A stretch of DNA of 64,000 nucleotides from Methanobacteriota archaeon. GTDB taxonomy: Archaea; Halobacteriota; Methanomicrobia; Methanomicrobiales; Methanomicrobiaceae. A program made the translations under genes and the position numbers. The stretch covers positions 120,255 to 184,254 of the forward strand of contig JAENZA010000001.1 of assembly GCA_016841485.1 (NCBI GenBank), given 5' to 3'. Below, in pieces: positions 17,698 to 26,230 of the stretch. The notes beneath the pieces are model-generated. The model was given only the letters and a program-made list of their open reading frames with translations, ran no database searches and was not told where the DNA came from. Numbering within the stretch: the first letter of the stretch is position 1; the number at the start of each line of letters is the position of its first letter.

Positions 17698-18912
17698 ATG
17701 AGCAATGTGCTTATCATAGGTGCCGGGGGTGTGGGCAATGTCGTTGTACATAAATGTGCCCAGGACCCGGAAACATTCGGAGAAATTACGCTTGCAAGTA
17801 AAACAAAAACAAAATGCGATGCCATCGCAGCTTCGGTTAAGTCACGTACGGGCATTGATATCTCAACAGCGCAGGTTGATGCCAACAATCCCTCGGAAGT
17901 CGCTTTACTTATTCGTGAAACAGAAGCTGACATCGTTATCAATGTCGCCCTTCCATATCAGGATCTTTCCATTATGGATGCCTGTCTTGCAACCGGAACT
18001 GCCTACCTCGATACCGCCAACTATGAGCCTCCGGAGGAGGCAAAATTTGAATATAGCTGGCAGTGGGCATACCGGGAAGAGTTTGAAAAGGAGGGTATCA
18101 CCGCAATACTCGGGTGCGGATTCGATCCGGGAATTACCAATGCCTATTGTGCGTATGCGCGCGACATGCTCTTCGACAGGATTCATACCATTGATATAGT
18201 CGACTGCAATGACGGAGATCACGGGCTGCCGTTTGCCACGAATTTCAATCCGGAGATCAATATCAGGGAGGTCACCAGCAATGGAAGGTATTGGCAAAAT
18301 GGTCACTGGATTGAGACCCGGCCAATGGAAATTGCACGGTCGATCGATTTTCCCGAAGTGGGCGTGCGTACAGCATACCTGCTCTATCACGAAGAGGAAG
18401 AATCCCTTGTCAACAACATCCCAGGTCTTGAACGTATCCGTTTCTGGATGACATTCAGCGACGAATATCTTACGCATCTGCGAGTCCTGCAGAACGTCGG
18501 AATGACCAGCATCGAACCGGTGATGGTTGAAGGCCATGAGATCGTTCCTCTGCGGTTCCTGAAGGCGGTCCTTCCCGATCCCGGATCCCTCTCTGAAGGA
18601 TACAAAGGAAGGACTTCGATTGGCTGCATCTTTGAAGGGGAATCAGAAGGTTCGATCAGACGCAGGATGATCTATAATATCTGTGACCATGCGCATGCCC
18701 ATGCAGAAGTCGGCGCACAGGCCGTCTCCTATACCACCGGGGTTCCTGCGGCCACCGGCGCAGCCATGTTCCTGAAAGGGATCTGGAAGCGTCCCGGCGT
18801 ATGGAATGTTGAGGAATTCGATCCATGCCCATTCCTGGAGGAGGTGGCACAGCGCGGACTGCCGTGGCATCTGATAGATGTCGATGCAACATGCAGGGGG
18901 GTATGTCCGTGA
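17698..18912 (+). CDS. lys1: Carboxy(nor)spermidine dehydrogenase, saccharopine dehydrogenase family
   Basis: A 404-residue protein starting with a Rossmann NAD(P)-binding site, VLIIGAGGVGNVVVHKC. CGFDPGITNAYCAYA, near residue 142, and VDCNDGDHGLPFATNF match the Lys1/carboxynorspermidine synthase branch, which reductively condenses aspartate semialdehyde with putrescine or diaminopropane to carboxyspermidine or carboxynorspermidine. The next gene, overlapping by 10 bases, is the matching decarboxylase, which strongly supports polyamine rather than lysine metabolism. AAGGAGAG is a good ribosome binding site. It diverges from mutS across a 277-base gap in which I see no gene. Confidence 0.88.
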   Translation: MSNVLIIGAGGVGNVVVHKCAQDPETFGEITLASKTKTKCDAIAASVKSRTGIDISTAQVDANNPSEVALLIRETEADIVINVALPYQDLSIMDACLATGTAYLDTANYEPPEEAKFEYSWQWAYREEFEKEGITAILGCGFDPGITNAYCAYARDMLFDRIHTIDIVDCNDGDHGLPFATNFNPEINIREVTSNGRYWQNGHWIETRPMEIARSIDFPEVGVRTAYLLYHEEEESLVNNIPGLERIRFWMTFSDEYLTHLRVLQNVGMTSIEPVMVEGHEIVPLRFLKAVLPDPGSLSEGYKGRTSIGCIFEGESEGSIRRRMIYNICDHAHAHAEVGAQAVSYTTGVPAATGAAMFLKGIWKRPGVWNVEEFDPCPFLEEVAQRGLPWHLIDVDATCRGVCP

Positions 18913-20081
18913 GAGGGAGATGGCATAAGACCGAGCCGGCACGACTCCCTGACTTTTCCCAGGTAGAGACTCCGTGCTATCTTATCGATTGTGAGGCACT
19001 CAGGAGAAATGCCGAGATTATCGAGATGATCTCACAAGAAAGCGGCGCACAGATTCTTCTTGCCCTGAAAGCCTTTGCGGCATGGAAGGTATTCCCTGAG
19101 ATCGAGGAACAGTATGCGGGCACGTGCTGCGCCTCACTGAATGAAGCCCGTCTCGGATATGAGACTTTTAAAGGAGAAGTACATGCATTCTCCCCTGCTT
19201 TCAAAGAAAGTGAATTGGAGGGCTATCTGAACTACTGTTCCCACCTGTCATTTAATTCCCTTTCACAATGGGAACGATTCCGCGACATGATCCTTTCCTC
19301 AGGACATGACGTTTCGTGCGGCATCAGGGTAAATCCAGAGCACAGCGAGGTAACAACGGAAATATATAATCCATGCAAACCCGGGTCACGATTCGGCGTC
19401 CTCTCAAAGGACATGGAAGGGGCGGACCTGACCGGTCTCGAAGGGCTCCATTTTCATAGCCTTTGCGAAAGCGGGGCCGATGCCCTTGAACGGACTCTTG
19501 ATGCTTTCACCGCCCGCTTTGGCCGATGGATTGGAGAGATGGAATGGGTGAACTTCGGTGGCGGCCACCACCTCACGCGCGAGGATTATGACACGGATCT
19601 TCTTATCAGTCTTATACAGGATTTCAGGGACGAGTGGGGAGTCGATGTCTATCTCGAACCGGGTGAAGCCTGTGCACTGAATGCCGGATGGATGGTCTCG
19701 GAAGTCATAGATATCCTCGAGAATCAGGGCATGGTAGCGATCATAGATGCGTCGGCAGTCGCACACATGCCGGATATTCTCGAGATGCCTTATCGTCCTG
19801 AGATCATCGGAGCCGGTGTGCCAGGAGAGAAACCGTACACCTACCGTTTGGGCGGCCCCACCTGCCTTTCCGGAGATGATATCGGCGAATATTCGTTTGA
19901 TGCCCCCCTGGAAGCGGGAGACCGGATTGTTTTTACCGATATGGCCCACTATACGATGGTTAAAAATACCATCTTCAATGGAGTACCTCTGCCATCCATC
20001 GCGACATGGAACTGTTCAGAGGGCGAGCTCATTACCCTGCGCAGATTCGGGTATGAGGACTTCAGAACCCGATTGAGCTAA
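18903..20081 (+). CDS. nspC: Carboxy(nor)spermidine decarboxylase
   Basis: ATG 18903 (or GTG 18909) lies in the end of the preceding gene; the track start at 18825 is upstream read-through. About 392 residues of a fold-III, PLP-dependent decarboxylase: ETPCYLIDCEALRRN, then the PLP lysine in LLALKAFAAWK, HFHSLCESG, WVNFGGGHHLT (phosphate-binding Gly loop), EPGEACALNAG, and GPTCLSGDDIGEY with the catalytic Cys near the C-terminus. It removes CO2 from carboxyspermidine or carboxynorspermidine. Together with Lys1 it gives a triamine without S-adenosylmethionine decarboxylase or spermidine synthase. Confidence 0.9.
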   Translation: MSVRGRWHKTEPARLPDFSQVETPCYLIDCEALRRNAEIIEMISQESGAQILLALKAFAAWKVFPEIEEQYAGTCCASLNEARLGYETFKGEVHAFSPAFKESELEGYLNYCSHLSFNSLSQWERFRDMILSSGHDVSCGIRVNPEHSEVTTEIYNPCKPGSRFGVLSKDMEGADLTGLEGLHFHSLCESGADALERTLDAFTARFGRWIGEMEWVNFGGGHHLTREDYDTDLLISLIQDFRDEWGVDVYLEPGEACALNAGWMVSEVIDILENQGMVAIIDASAVAHMPDILEMPYRPEIIGAGVPGEKPYTYRLGGPTCLSGDDIGEYSFDAPLEAGDRIVFTDMAHYTMVKNTIFNGVPLPSIATWNCSEGELITLRRFGYEDFRTRLS

Positions 20082-20102
20082 TAAAAGTTCACCTCACCAT
20101 TC

Positions 20103-20110
20103 TTTTTTTT
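20103..20110 (+). terminator. Oligo-T terminator after nspC
   Basis: Eight consecutive T lie 21 bases downstream of the nspC stop, a typical archaeal intrinsic terminator for the two-gene polyamine operon. Confidence 0.6.
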
Positions 20111-20407
20111 ACTCGCAGCAGGAGCACATGCTCTGGATGTACATTCACGCAGCAGACATGCAAATTCCGCGCCCATTCATTAAGACAGGGATAACTCATC
20201 CAGATACACCGTATAATGCTTTCAGGGGCCCGTCCTGCCACCATGGAACCGGACAGTTCTGCATCTCCGAACCAAAGCTACGGAAAACCACAAATATATA
20301 GCATCATATAGTTTATTGAAGAATAACGGTGGCCACCATATCCAGCAATAAGCCGAAGAATATCTTAAAAATAGCTGTTCAATCAGGAAAATAGGAGAAA
20401 TAGAGGA
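20111..20407. other. Intergenic stretch between nspC and xerA
   Basis: About 300 bases without a convincing gene. AAATATATAG at 20291-20300 is a good TATA-like element on the plus strand, but downstream there is only a 22-codon frame starting GTG at 20329 (ending KNILKIAVQSGK) before the 3' end of xerA. The palindrome GGTGGCCACC at 20328-20337 recurs at 21610-21619 on the other side of xerA. A small RNA from the TATA element is possible but unproven. Confidence 0.4.
20328..20337. repeat. Palindrome GGTGGCCACC, copy 1, downstream of xerA
   Basis: A perfect 10-bp palindrome. An identical copy lies at 21610-21619, so the pair brackets xerA and the dif-like site at a distance of about 1.28 kb. 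The sequence beyond the ten bases is not shared. Confidence 0.5.
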
Positions 20408-21340
20408 TTATTTTCCATTGCCGAGAGGGAAATGCTTTCGGTACACATCACGCCGTTCATCCACATCTGTGTGCAGATATATCTCCGTTGTCTGTATGGA
20501 GGAATGCCCGAGATTTTCCTGGACAACCCGAAGATTTTTTGAACGTTTGTAGAGTTCACTGGCATACGAATGTCGGATTTTATGCGGCGTAATCCCTTCA
20601 GGAGCCCATTTTTTGAATATATGCTGTACTGTCCGCGGAGAAAGGGCCCGCCCCTGCTGCCCTAGGAAGAGAGGTCCTGCAATCCGCCCCGCAGAAAATG
20701 TTTGTATCTCTTCAAGGGTATCCTCGTCAACGAAAACTACCCGGTATTTGCCTCCTTTCCCCCGTACACGGATAGTATAATCTTCAAAATCGATATCTCC
20801 GATATCCATCGAGCATAACTCGGAAACCCGAACACCGGTTGCATAAATTAGCCGGATTATCAGCCGATCACGGGATTCCTCTCCGGGAATTGATTCAATA
20901 AGCTTCATCACCTGATTATGCTTGAGATATTTGATCTCCTTTTCCTTAATTCTCGGACGATCTACCGCAGCCAGAGGATTTGCCTCTATTACCCCCTGTG
21001 CATAGAGATACCGGTAAAACGATGAGAGGGACGATATGATTCGATGCAGCGTTGTCGCCTTATAATCACGAATAGACGTCAGGAATGCCAGAAAATCGTC
21101 AATCTGAATCGCAGTGGCGTCGACATCGGTATCCATCCGTCCATGCGCAAGATCCTTCCAGTAAATAACCAGCTTCTCCACTCCCTTGTTCCGCGAGATC
21201 CAGAGATAATAGGCAAATTTGCGGATAACACGCTCATAGCTCGCTATTGTACGTGGCGAATAATTCCTCATCTTCAGGTGATGTGAGAAGCGCGGAAGCC
21301 ACTCCGAGAAATAATCGCCCTCCATGCTTAATTTTTTCAT
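20408..21340 (-). CDS. xerA: Tyrosine recombinase XerA/XerC-XerD type
   Basis: A 310-residue integrase-family protein. The N-terminal SAM-like domain (FSHHLKMRNYSPRTIASYERVI) is followed by the catalytic domain with all residues: Arg in IYATGVRVSELCSMD, Lys in VRGKGGKYRVV, HKIRHSYASEL (His-x-x-Arg), LGHSSIQTTEIYLHTD (His and nucleophile Tyr). The start ATG at 21340 has GGTGA close upstream. Archaeal XerA resolves chromosome dimers at a dif site without a partner recombinase. No phage or integron genes are nearby, so a housekeeping role is likely. A 28-bp dif-like repeat lies 18 bases upstream of the start. Confidence 0.9.
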   Translation of the reverse strand: MKKLSMEGDYFSEWLPRFSHHLKMRNYSPRTIASYERVIRKFAYYLWISRNKGVEKLVIYWKDLAHGRMDTDVDATAIQIDDFLAFLTSIRDYKATTLHRIISSLSSFYRYLYAQGVIEANPLAAVDRPRIKEKEIKYLKHNQVMKLIESIPGEESRDRLIIRLIYATGVRVSELCSMDIGDIDFEDYTIRVRGKGGKYRVVFVDEDTLEEIQTFSAGRIAGPLFLGQQGRALSPRTVQHIFKKWAPEGITPHKIRHSYASELYKRSKNLRVVQENLGHSSIQTTEIYLHTDVDERRDVYRKHFPLGNGK

Positions 21341-21358
21341 TGCTCACCGTATAAACCC

Positions 21359-21386
21359 TTTGCGCAGAATCTCTATTCTGCGCAAA
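21359..21386. repeat. 28-bp dif-like inverted repeat beside xerA
   Basis: Two perfectly complementary arms, TTTGCGCAGAA and TTCTGCGCAAA, are separated by six bases (TCTCTA), the outermost two of which also pair. The 11-6-11 layout and total of 28 bp are exactly those of Xer recombination sites (dif). It lies 18 bases upstream of the xerA start codon, between that gene and a 1.5-kb non-coding tract. An operator or a hairpin in the xerA leader would be the alternative reading. Confidence 0.55.
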
Positions 21387-22932
21387 AATAACCACCGCAG
21401 CCAGGGGAAGTTCATCATGTACATCACTCAAAATTTCATCAGACATTTCGTGCATTTTTCCCCAAAAACATCCCCATCGGGCCCCCCAGATCCTTTAAAT
21501 TATCAACACACCAAATATGAGAAATCATCAAATGAAGGCATTTAAAGCCTGGAAAACACCTACAAAGTTAAAAACCCGGTCTCGCCGGTACAGGCTATAT
21601 CTCACGATTGGTGGCCACCCGGAAAGGATGCCATTCATCCACCATTTACCAAAGGAAATTGAATATACTCCCCATATGCCGTGTGCGGGGTGAAAATGAC
21701 GTATTTTTTATTTTCGCGTTCATCTGTATTCAGACAAACAAAACCATCGACACAGAGGCCAAATCACGGCCTGAATTTGATGAAATTAGGGTTGGGGATA
21801 ACAGATTCAAAAAACGCCGTTAAAAAGCTAATATGAAGATCGTTTATATACCCCAAAGCCAAAACCCCCACCAATCACCAGGTAATGATGAATAATTAGA
21901 TCATCCTGCAAAATGCAACCCCTCTCCCCCCCTTCCCTCTTTGAAAGCATGCAGCAATGGATTACGGCACTCTATGGCCCGGCATCCATACATCCATGCT
22001 GAACCGATTCGATTTTATTGCATCAGACACACGCCCTGATACAATCAAAATATCAATATCTAACCACTTTTTGCAGAATTGCCCTTAAAATGCAGTGATT
22101 TCAGGGTCCATACCACATGCCAAAACCAGTCCGCACCGCCCAAAAGTAAAGATGCTACCCCCCCCAACCCTATTCCTCCACCCCTGACAGATTTGTGAAA
22201 TCCCCCGAAATTGGTTCAATTGTGACCCCCATCACCTGCCACCAACCTCAACCCAGAGAATCCAGACGCAATTGCACCACGCAGGAAACAGTCCTCAAGA
22301 ACAAGTCAAAAACGGCTGAAATAGGCCCAATTATTTATCGAAATCCAAATATTGTTTTATTTCATAGCGGACAGTGTTCACAGCTCGTGGCCAATAAACC
22401 ATATGATGCTATACATAACCTGCGCCCTTCAAACCTACTTTCATCAACCGTCTATTCAATCAACTATATCAAAAAACAACCAAATCAGCGATTTATTCAA
22501 TACCCTCCAATCCTAGGAAGATTTCCCGTATCTTACCCTTCCACGACCGGAACGGGCATCATGAAATTGATAATAAATCCCCATATAATCCGTGATTGAC
22601 CAAATGACAAAAATCGAGCCCTTCTTCATTTGAACAAAAATTCCACAGGGAAAAACATCTCCTGCATTCCCAAACCAAGAGCACCCAAAAGGACCGGCTG
22701 GCAACACTACCTGCTCAGCCTGAAATGGGAGGGATATGTACAAGTTAAACGACTGGATTAACACCATCAAATCGTTTTATTCCGGTAAATACCTGAAATG
22801 AGGTACTTTCATTATCAGGGCCAGTCAACGGGCATGCCCCTGCTGTAAACCATATAACGATTTATTCAGACTATGCTACCGACGAGAAATATCCAGTAAG
22901 GTTGATGAACGTCCCCGCCTCATACTTACCTA
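21387..22932. other. Long non-coding tract with strong C-over-G skew
   Basis: About 1.55 kb in which I find no convincing gene. The ORF-track frames here (21608-21823, 22195-22599, 22513-22770) are short, use GTG or internal starts and show no recognisable motif. The plus strand is rich in C and poor in G: my hand count gives 22 C to 7 G in 22141-22200, 24 to 8 in 22201-22260 and 15 to 3 in 22441-22500. An 11-base word, CGATTTATTCA, occurs at 22489 and 22858. The tract is more AT-rich than its surroundings and abuts xerA and its dif-like site. Confidence 0.6.
21610..21619. repeat. Palindrome GGTGGCCACC, copy 2, upstream of xerA
   Basis: Identical to the palindrome at 20328-20337. The two copies lie on either side of xerA. 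Nothing in the flanks extends the match. Confidence 0.5.
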
Positions 22933-23913
22933 ATGGAGGAAAACAGGACAGACATTGCCAAATCCAATGAAGATATATCCTGCAATCCTGATCACCAGGG
23001 AAACGAGGGCTCTGGTACCGACCCCCTCCCCCTCTCCGCTGCCGGCTCAGACGAACTGCAATCACAGCCATTCACCCCGCTGGTGAATCAGGACTACGAA
23101 ACCAATGCAGAGACGGTGACCACCCACAGGACCACCAGTGAACCATCTTCCTCTCCTCCGTGCGAAACTCGCCCGGGAAAAGAGGCCGCCGAGGAATCGG
23201 ATAATGAACAAATCATCGCTTCATCCCCCGATTCCTTCAAACCCGATGAACATCCTGAAGGGGATGAAATTTCCAATATACCACCGACGAATGTACCTTT
23301 CTCCTCCACCCAGATGATCCTCGGCATTGATCCCACCCAGCCGGTCCTGATGCCGGGGCGCCCGATTCTATCTCCCGAAGACGAGGAACGGATTAACAAA
23401 TACCGCAAGTTTCAGAAGGTGGACGGGGCAGCCTACCGGCGGGTCAACCAGTTCCTGCGAAAGCACACCTATGTCACTGCACGTGAATGGGCAATCGCCA
23501 GACTCTGTGCAGATTTCAGCACACGGGGCGGGGCTGAAATGACATTCATTGGGGAAAACCTTCCTAATCTCGTACCCTTTATGACAGATACGTACTCCCC
23601 GCAGGCGGTAAACCAGGCCCGCTCATCCTTTAAGAAAAAAGTCCGTAAATCCGGGGCCACCTTCTTTTACGGAGCATTGTGTGGGTTTTTTACTGCCGAT
23701 GAACTCGATGACATCCTTTTTGAGGCCAGTGAGGTGGCGCGGTTTCTCCTGGAAGTTGAAGGGACGTCTCTCGATATCGACGATGAAATTGATATCGAAG
23801 ATCGAATTACCGAAGTGATGCGGGGAGTTGCAGAGGCGGCATCGAGAATCAGGAATGAAGAGCCAGACCCGGCAAACGAGGAGATATCCGGACCGGAGGA
23901 TGATGACGAATGA
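22933..23913 (+). CDS. Conserved euryarchaeal protein (DUF5806-like)
   Basis: A 326-residue protein in two parts. Residues 1-150 are low in complexity, rich in Ser, Pro, Glu, Asp and Thr, and probably disordered. From about 155 a well-formed helical domain begins: YRKFQKVDGAAYRRVNQFLRK, YVTAREWAIARLCADF, GENLPNLVPFMTDTYSPQAV, GATFFYGALCGFFTADELDDI. I remember this domain as a family of unknown function (DUF5806) in methanogens and haloarchaea, but cannot check the number. The tail is acidic. Its stop overlaps the MobB-MoaE start (ATGA), so the two are probably one operon. No function can be given. Confidence 0.75.
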   Translation: MEENRTDIAKSNEDISCNPDHQGNEGSGTDPLPLSAAGSDELQSQPFTPLVNQDYETNAETVTTHRTTSEPSSSPPCETRPGKEAAEESDNEQIIASSPDSFKPDEHPEGDEISNIPPTNVPFSSTQMILGIDPTQPVLMPGRPILSPEDEERINKYRKFQKVDGAAYRRVNQFLRKHTYVTAREWAIARLCADFSTRGGAEMTFIGENLPNLVPFMTDTYSPQAVNQARSSFKKKVRKSGATFFYGALCGFFTADELDDILFEASEVARFLLEVEGTSLDIDDEIDIEDRITEVMRGVAEAASRIRNEEPDPANEEISGPEDDDE

Positions 23914-24683
23914 AAATCATTCATGTCGTCGGCGGTCACAACAGCGGCAAGACTACCTTTATCCACAAACTGCTCCCCGCCCTCTCCGGACTCGGGACCA
24001 CCGCCGTAATAAAACACCTCCATTCTCATCTATATTCGCTTGAAAAGGGGAAAGACACCACAACGCACTATGAACATGGTGCTGATGTCGTCTCCGGCAT
24101 TGACCCGGAAAAAGCAGTGGTTGCTATACGCAGCGGAGATCTACACGGACAACTGAGGATGCTGTGCGATATGGGAGTTGAGTATGTGATTATCGAGGGA
24201 CACAAGACATACCCCTACCCGAAAATTGTCATCGGCGACCTCGAGATTGAAAACACAGTATTGAGAAACCCGTCAGTGGATGATGTCATTGCATCGATGG
24301 ATTTCTTTCATGACTACTTTTCCATGCAGGGATGCATCCATACACTGCGCCGCAGTGTTCCGATGCCGGAAGCCGGGTGTATCGTCTCATTCAATGGAAT
24401 CGTGCGTGAAATTACCGGTGGCACACGGACGGAATATCTCGATTTTGCCGATGAACCGTCCCTCCATGAACTCTGTGCGGATGTACAGAACCGGATGGCA
24501 GCCACTCCCGGCATACTTGGTGCGGTCGTTCGCCACCAGACCGGCAGGCTCTATCCGGGAGAGGACATTACCTATATAGCTGTCATTGCACAACACCGGG
24601 AAGAGGCGTTCTCAGCTCTTTCAGCCGGAATAAACCAGATAAAGGCCGAACTTCATGAAAAAGGTATGACTATTGACGGGTGA
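23910..24683 (+). CDS. MobB-MoaE fusion, molybdopterin cofactor biosynthesis
   Basis: A 257-residue fusion. Residues 1-150 are a MobB-type P-loop GTPase: VVGGHNSGKTTFIHKLLPAL, TTAVIKHLHSH, VEYVIIEGHKTYPYPKIVIGD; MobB assists attachment of GMP to molybdopterin. Residues 155-257 resemble MoaE, the large subunit of molybdopterin synthase, with AGCIVSFNGIVRE and GRLYPGEDITYIAVIAQHREEAFSAL. The usual C-terminal WKKE end of MoaE with a catalytic Lys is absent; the protein stops at HEKGMTIDG. The cofactor serves molybdenum or tungsten formylmethanofuran dehydrogenase and formate dehydrogenase in methanogens. Confidence 0.87.
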   Translation: MKIIHVVGGHNSGKTTFIHKLLPALSGLGTTAVIKHLHSHLYSLEKGKDTTTHYEHGADVVSGIDPEKAVVAIRSGDLHGQLRMLCDMGVEYVIIEGHKTYPYPKIVIGDLEIENTVLRNPSVDDVIASMDFFHDYFSMQGCIHTLRRSVPMPEAGCIVSFNGIVREITGGTRTEYLDFADEPSLHELCADVQNRMAATPGILGAVVRHQTGRLYPGEDITYIAVIAQHREEAFSALSAGINQIKAELHEKGMTIDG

Positions 24684-24687
24684 ATCC

Positions 24688-26049
24688 ATGACAGAGAAAA
24701 AGACAAAGCGACTATTCGGAACAAACGGTGTGCGGGGAGTCATCGGCGAGACGATGACCCCTCAGCTCGCGATGAAGATCGGTATGGCACTCGCTTCAGA
24801 ACGCGGCCCGGTCATTGCACTGGGCAGGGACACACGGACATCAGGGCCAGCCATCTCCTGTGCCGTAAGCGCCGGCCTTCTGGCCTGTGGTGCCGATGTG
24901 GTCGATCTTGGAGTCCTTCCGACTCCTGCACTCCAGTTCATCGTGAAGAATCACTTCGATGCCGGAGCAGTGGTCACCGCCTCGCACAATCCTCCGGAAT
25001 ACAACGGGGTCAAGATTATCGAAGGTGACGGGACAGAAATGGATGATGACGGCGTCATCGTTCTTGAGGAACGTATCTTCAATGAGGACTTCTGTATACA
25101 GAACTGGGACGCGGTCGGCAGCTCCTGGAATGCTCCGGAGTTGCTTCGTGAGTATTGTGTCGCCGTTGCGGGGGCATTTCCCTGCCTCCATGCGGGGAAC
25201 ATGACGGTTGCCGTTGATCCAGGCTCAGGCCCGGCATGTGCAACAACGCCAGATATTCTTTCTCACCTCGGTTGCAGGGTCCATACGATAAACGGTACAA
25301 TGGACGGAACCTTCCCGGGAAGGTTACCCGAACCCTCCCCGGAAGGTCTCAGCGGGCTTTCCCAGCTTGTACTGGACACCGGTGCCTCATTCGGTGTGGC
25401 CCATGACGGTGATGCGGATCGTGCGGTTTTCGTCGATGAACAAGGAAATTTCATTGAGGAAAATGAAGAATTCGCCCTTATGCAGCGGTTTGTCTGTGGC
25501 AACCATCCCGGCGGAACCGTTGTTACTCCTGTGAGCACCTCGTTCCTTGCAGAAAAGGTGGCAGCAGAGACAAACTCCCGGGTGGTCTATACCGAGGTGG
25601 GGAGTATCTATGTCGCACGAAAGATGCTCAGTCTTGCCGCAAACGGAGTTGAAGTCACGTTTGGCGGTGAAGGAAACGGCGGCATCATCTTCCCGTTCCA
25701 CCAGCACTGCCGTGACGGCGGTATGACGGCGGCGGCGATGGTGGCACTTCTTGCGGCCGAGAAAAAACCTCTCTCAGAACTGGTCGCATCCCTGCCCCAC
25801 CACTATATGGTCAAGGAGAAACTACATACGAAAAACGCAACGATTATCCTTGAACGGGCTCGAAAAACATTTTCCAGCGACAATATCGACGAGACAGACG
25901 GCATACGGATCAACAGGGAAAATGCCTGGGCACTGCTTCGTCCGTCAGGGACAGAACCGTTCATGCGTCTCTATGTGGAGGCAGACAATGAACCGGCGGC
26001 ACGGGCGTTTGCGGATGAAATAAAGGGTGCCATTTCATCGGTCCTATAA
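24688..26049 (+). CDS. glmM: Phosphoglucosamine mutase / phosphomannomutase
   Basis: ATG 24688, preceded by GGGTGAATCC, is preferred to the TTG in the track; 453 residues. The alpha-D-phosphohexomutase motifs are complete: VTASHNPPEYNGVKI with the phosphoserine, DGDADR binding magnesium, GEGNGG in the sugar loop, and RPSGTEPFMRLYVE in the phosphate-binding domain. It interconverts 1- and 6-phosphates of hexoses or glucosamine for nucleotide-sugar and glycan synthesis. Substrate choice among glucosamine, mannose and glucose cannot be read from sequence alone; archaeal genomes carry several such paralogues. Confidence 0.88.
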   Translation: MTEKKTKRLFGTNGVRGVIGETMTPQLAMKIGMALASERGPVIALGRDTRTSGPAISCAVSAGLLACGADVVDLGVLPTPALQFIVKNHFDAGAVVTASHNPPEYNGVKIIEGDGTEMDDDGVIVLEERIFNEDFCIQNWDAVGSSWNAPELLREYCVAVAGAFPCLHAGNMTVAVDPGSGPACATTPDILSHLGCRVHTINGTMDGTFPGRLPEPSPEGLSGLSQLVLDTGASFGVAHDGDADRAVFVDEQGNFIEENEEFALMQRFVCGNHPGGTVVTPVSTSFLAEKVAAETNSRVVYTEVGSIYVARKMLSLAANGVEVTFGGEGNGGIIFPFHQHCRDGGMTAAAMVALLAAEKKPLSELVASLPHHYMVKEKLHTKNATIILERARKTFSSDNIDETDGIRINRENAWALLRPSGTEPFMRLYVEADNEPAARAFADEIKGAISSVL

Positions 26050-26088
26050 TCCGGGCCTTCATCCGGCAACCGCGGGACATCGTTCCCA

Positions 26089-26096
26089 TTTTTTTT
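26089..26096 (+). terminator. Oligo-T terminator after the phosphohexomutase gene
   Basis: Eight T follow the stop by about 40 bases, after a GC-rich stretch with CCGG repeats that could form a weak hairpin. Confidence 0.6.
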
Positions 26097-26222
26097 AACC
26101 ATCATGAGTTCTGACACTATCATCGCCAGGCAATGGTGTGGTGCTTGACTACTGTAAGGTAGATTCTTTTCCCTTCCCGGCGAGGGGGGATGGCAGATAG
26201 TCCGCGCGGTTCTGCCCCCCCC

Positions 26223-26230
26223 AAAAAAAA
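26223..26230 (-). terminator. Oligo-T terminator after trpF, next to a G tract
   Basis: On the minus strand eight T are followed immediately by eight G (plus strand C8 then A8, 26215-26230). It lies about 90 bases downstream of the trpF stop and is likely its terminator. The paired homopolymers are also a spot where sequencing or replication slippage may occur. Confidence 0.5.

Noticed and set aside
17905-18537. 210-residue minus-strand ORF opposite the carboxyspermidine dehydrogenase gene
   Set aside because: Antisense shadow of a gene with clear motifs and a good ribosome binding site.
22195-22599. 134-residue ORF inside the non-coding tract
   Set aside because: GTG start without a good ribosome binding site, no recognisable domain, composition explained by the C-rich, stop-poor strand.
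21387-22932. Possible replication origin
   Set aside because: AT-rich and gene-free, with one TTCC-ACAG-GGAA near 22642 vaguely like an origin recognition box, but there is no cdc6/orc1 gene nearby and no array of origin boxes; a single weak match is not enough.
26215-26230. C8-A8 tract as a phase-variation switch
   Set aside because: It is intergenic, beyond the stop of trpF, and no frame depends on its length; a terminator explains it better.
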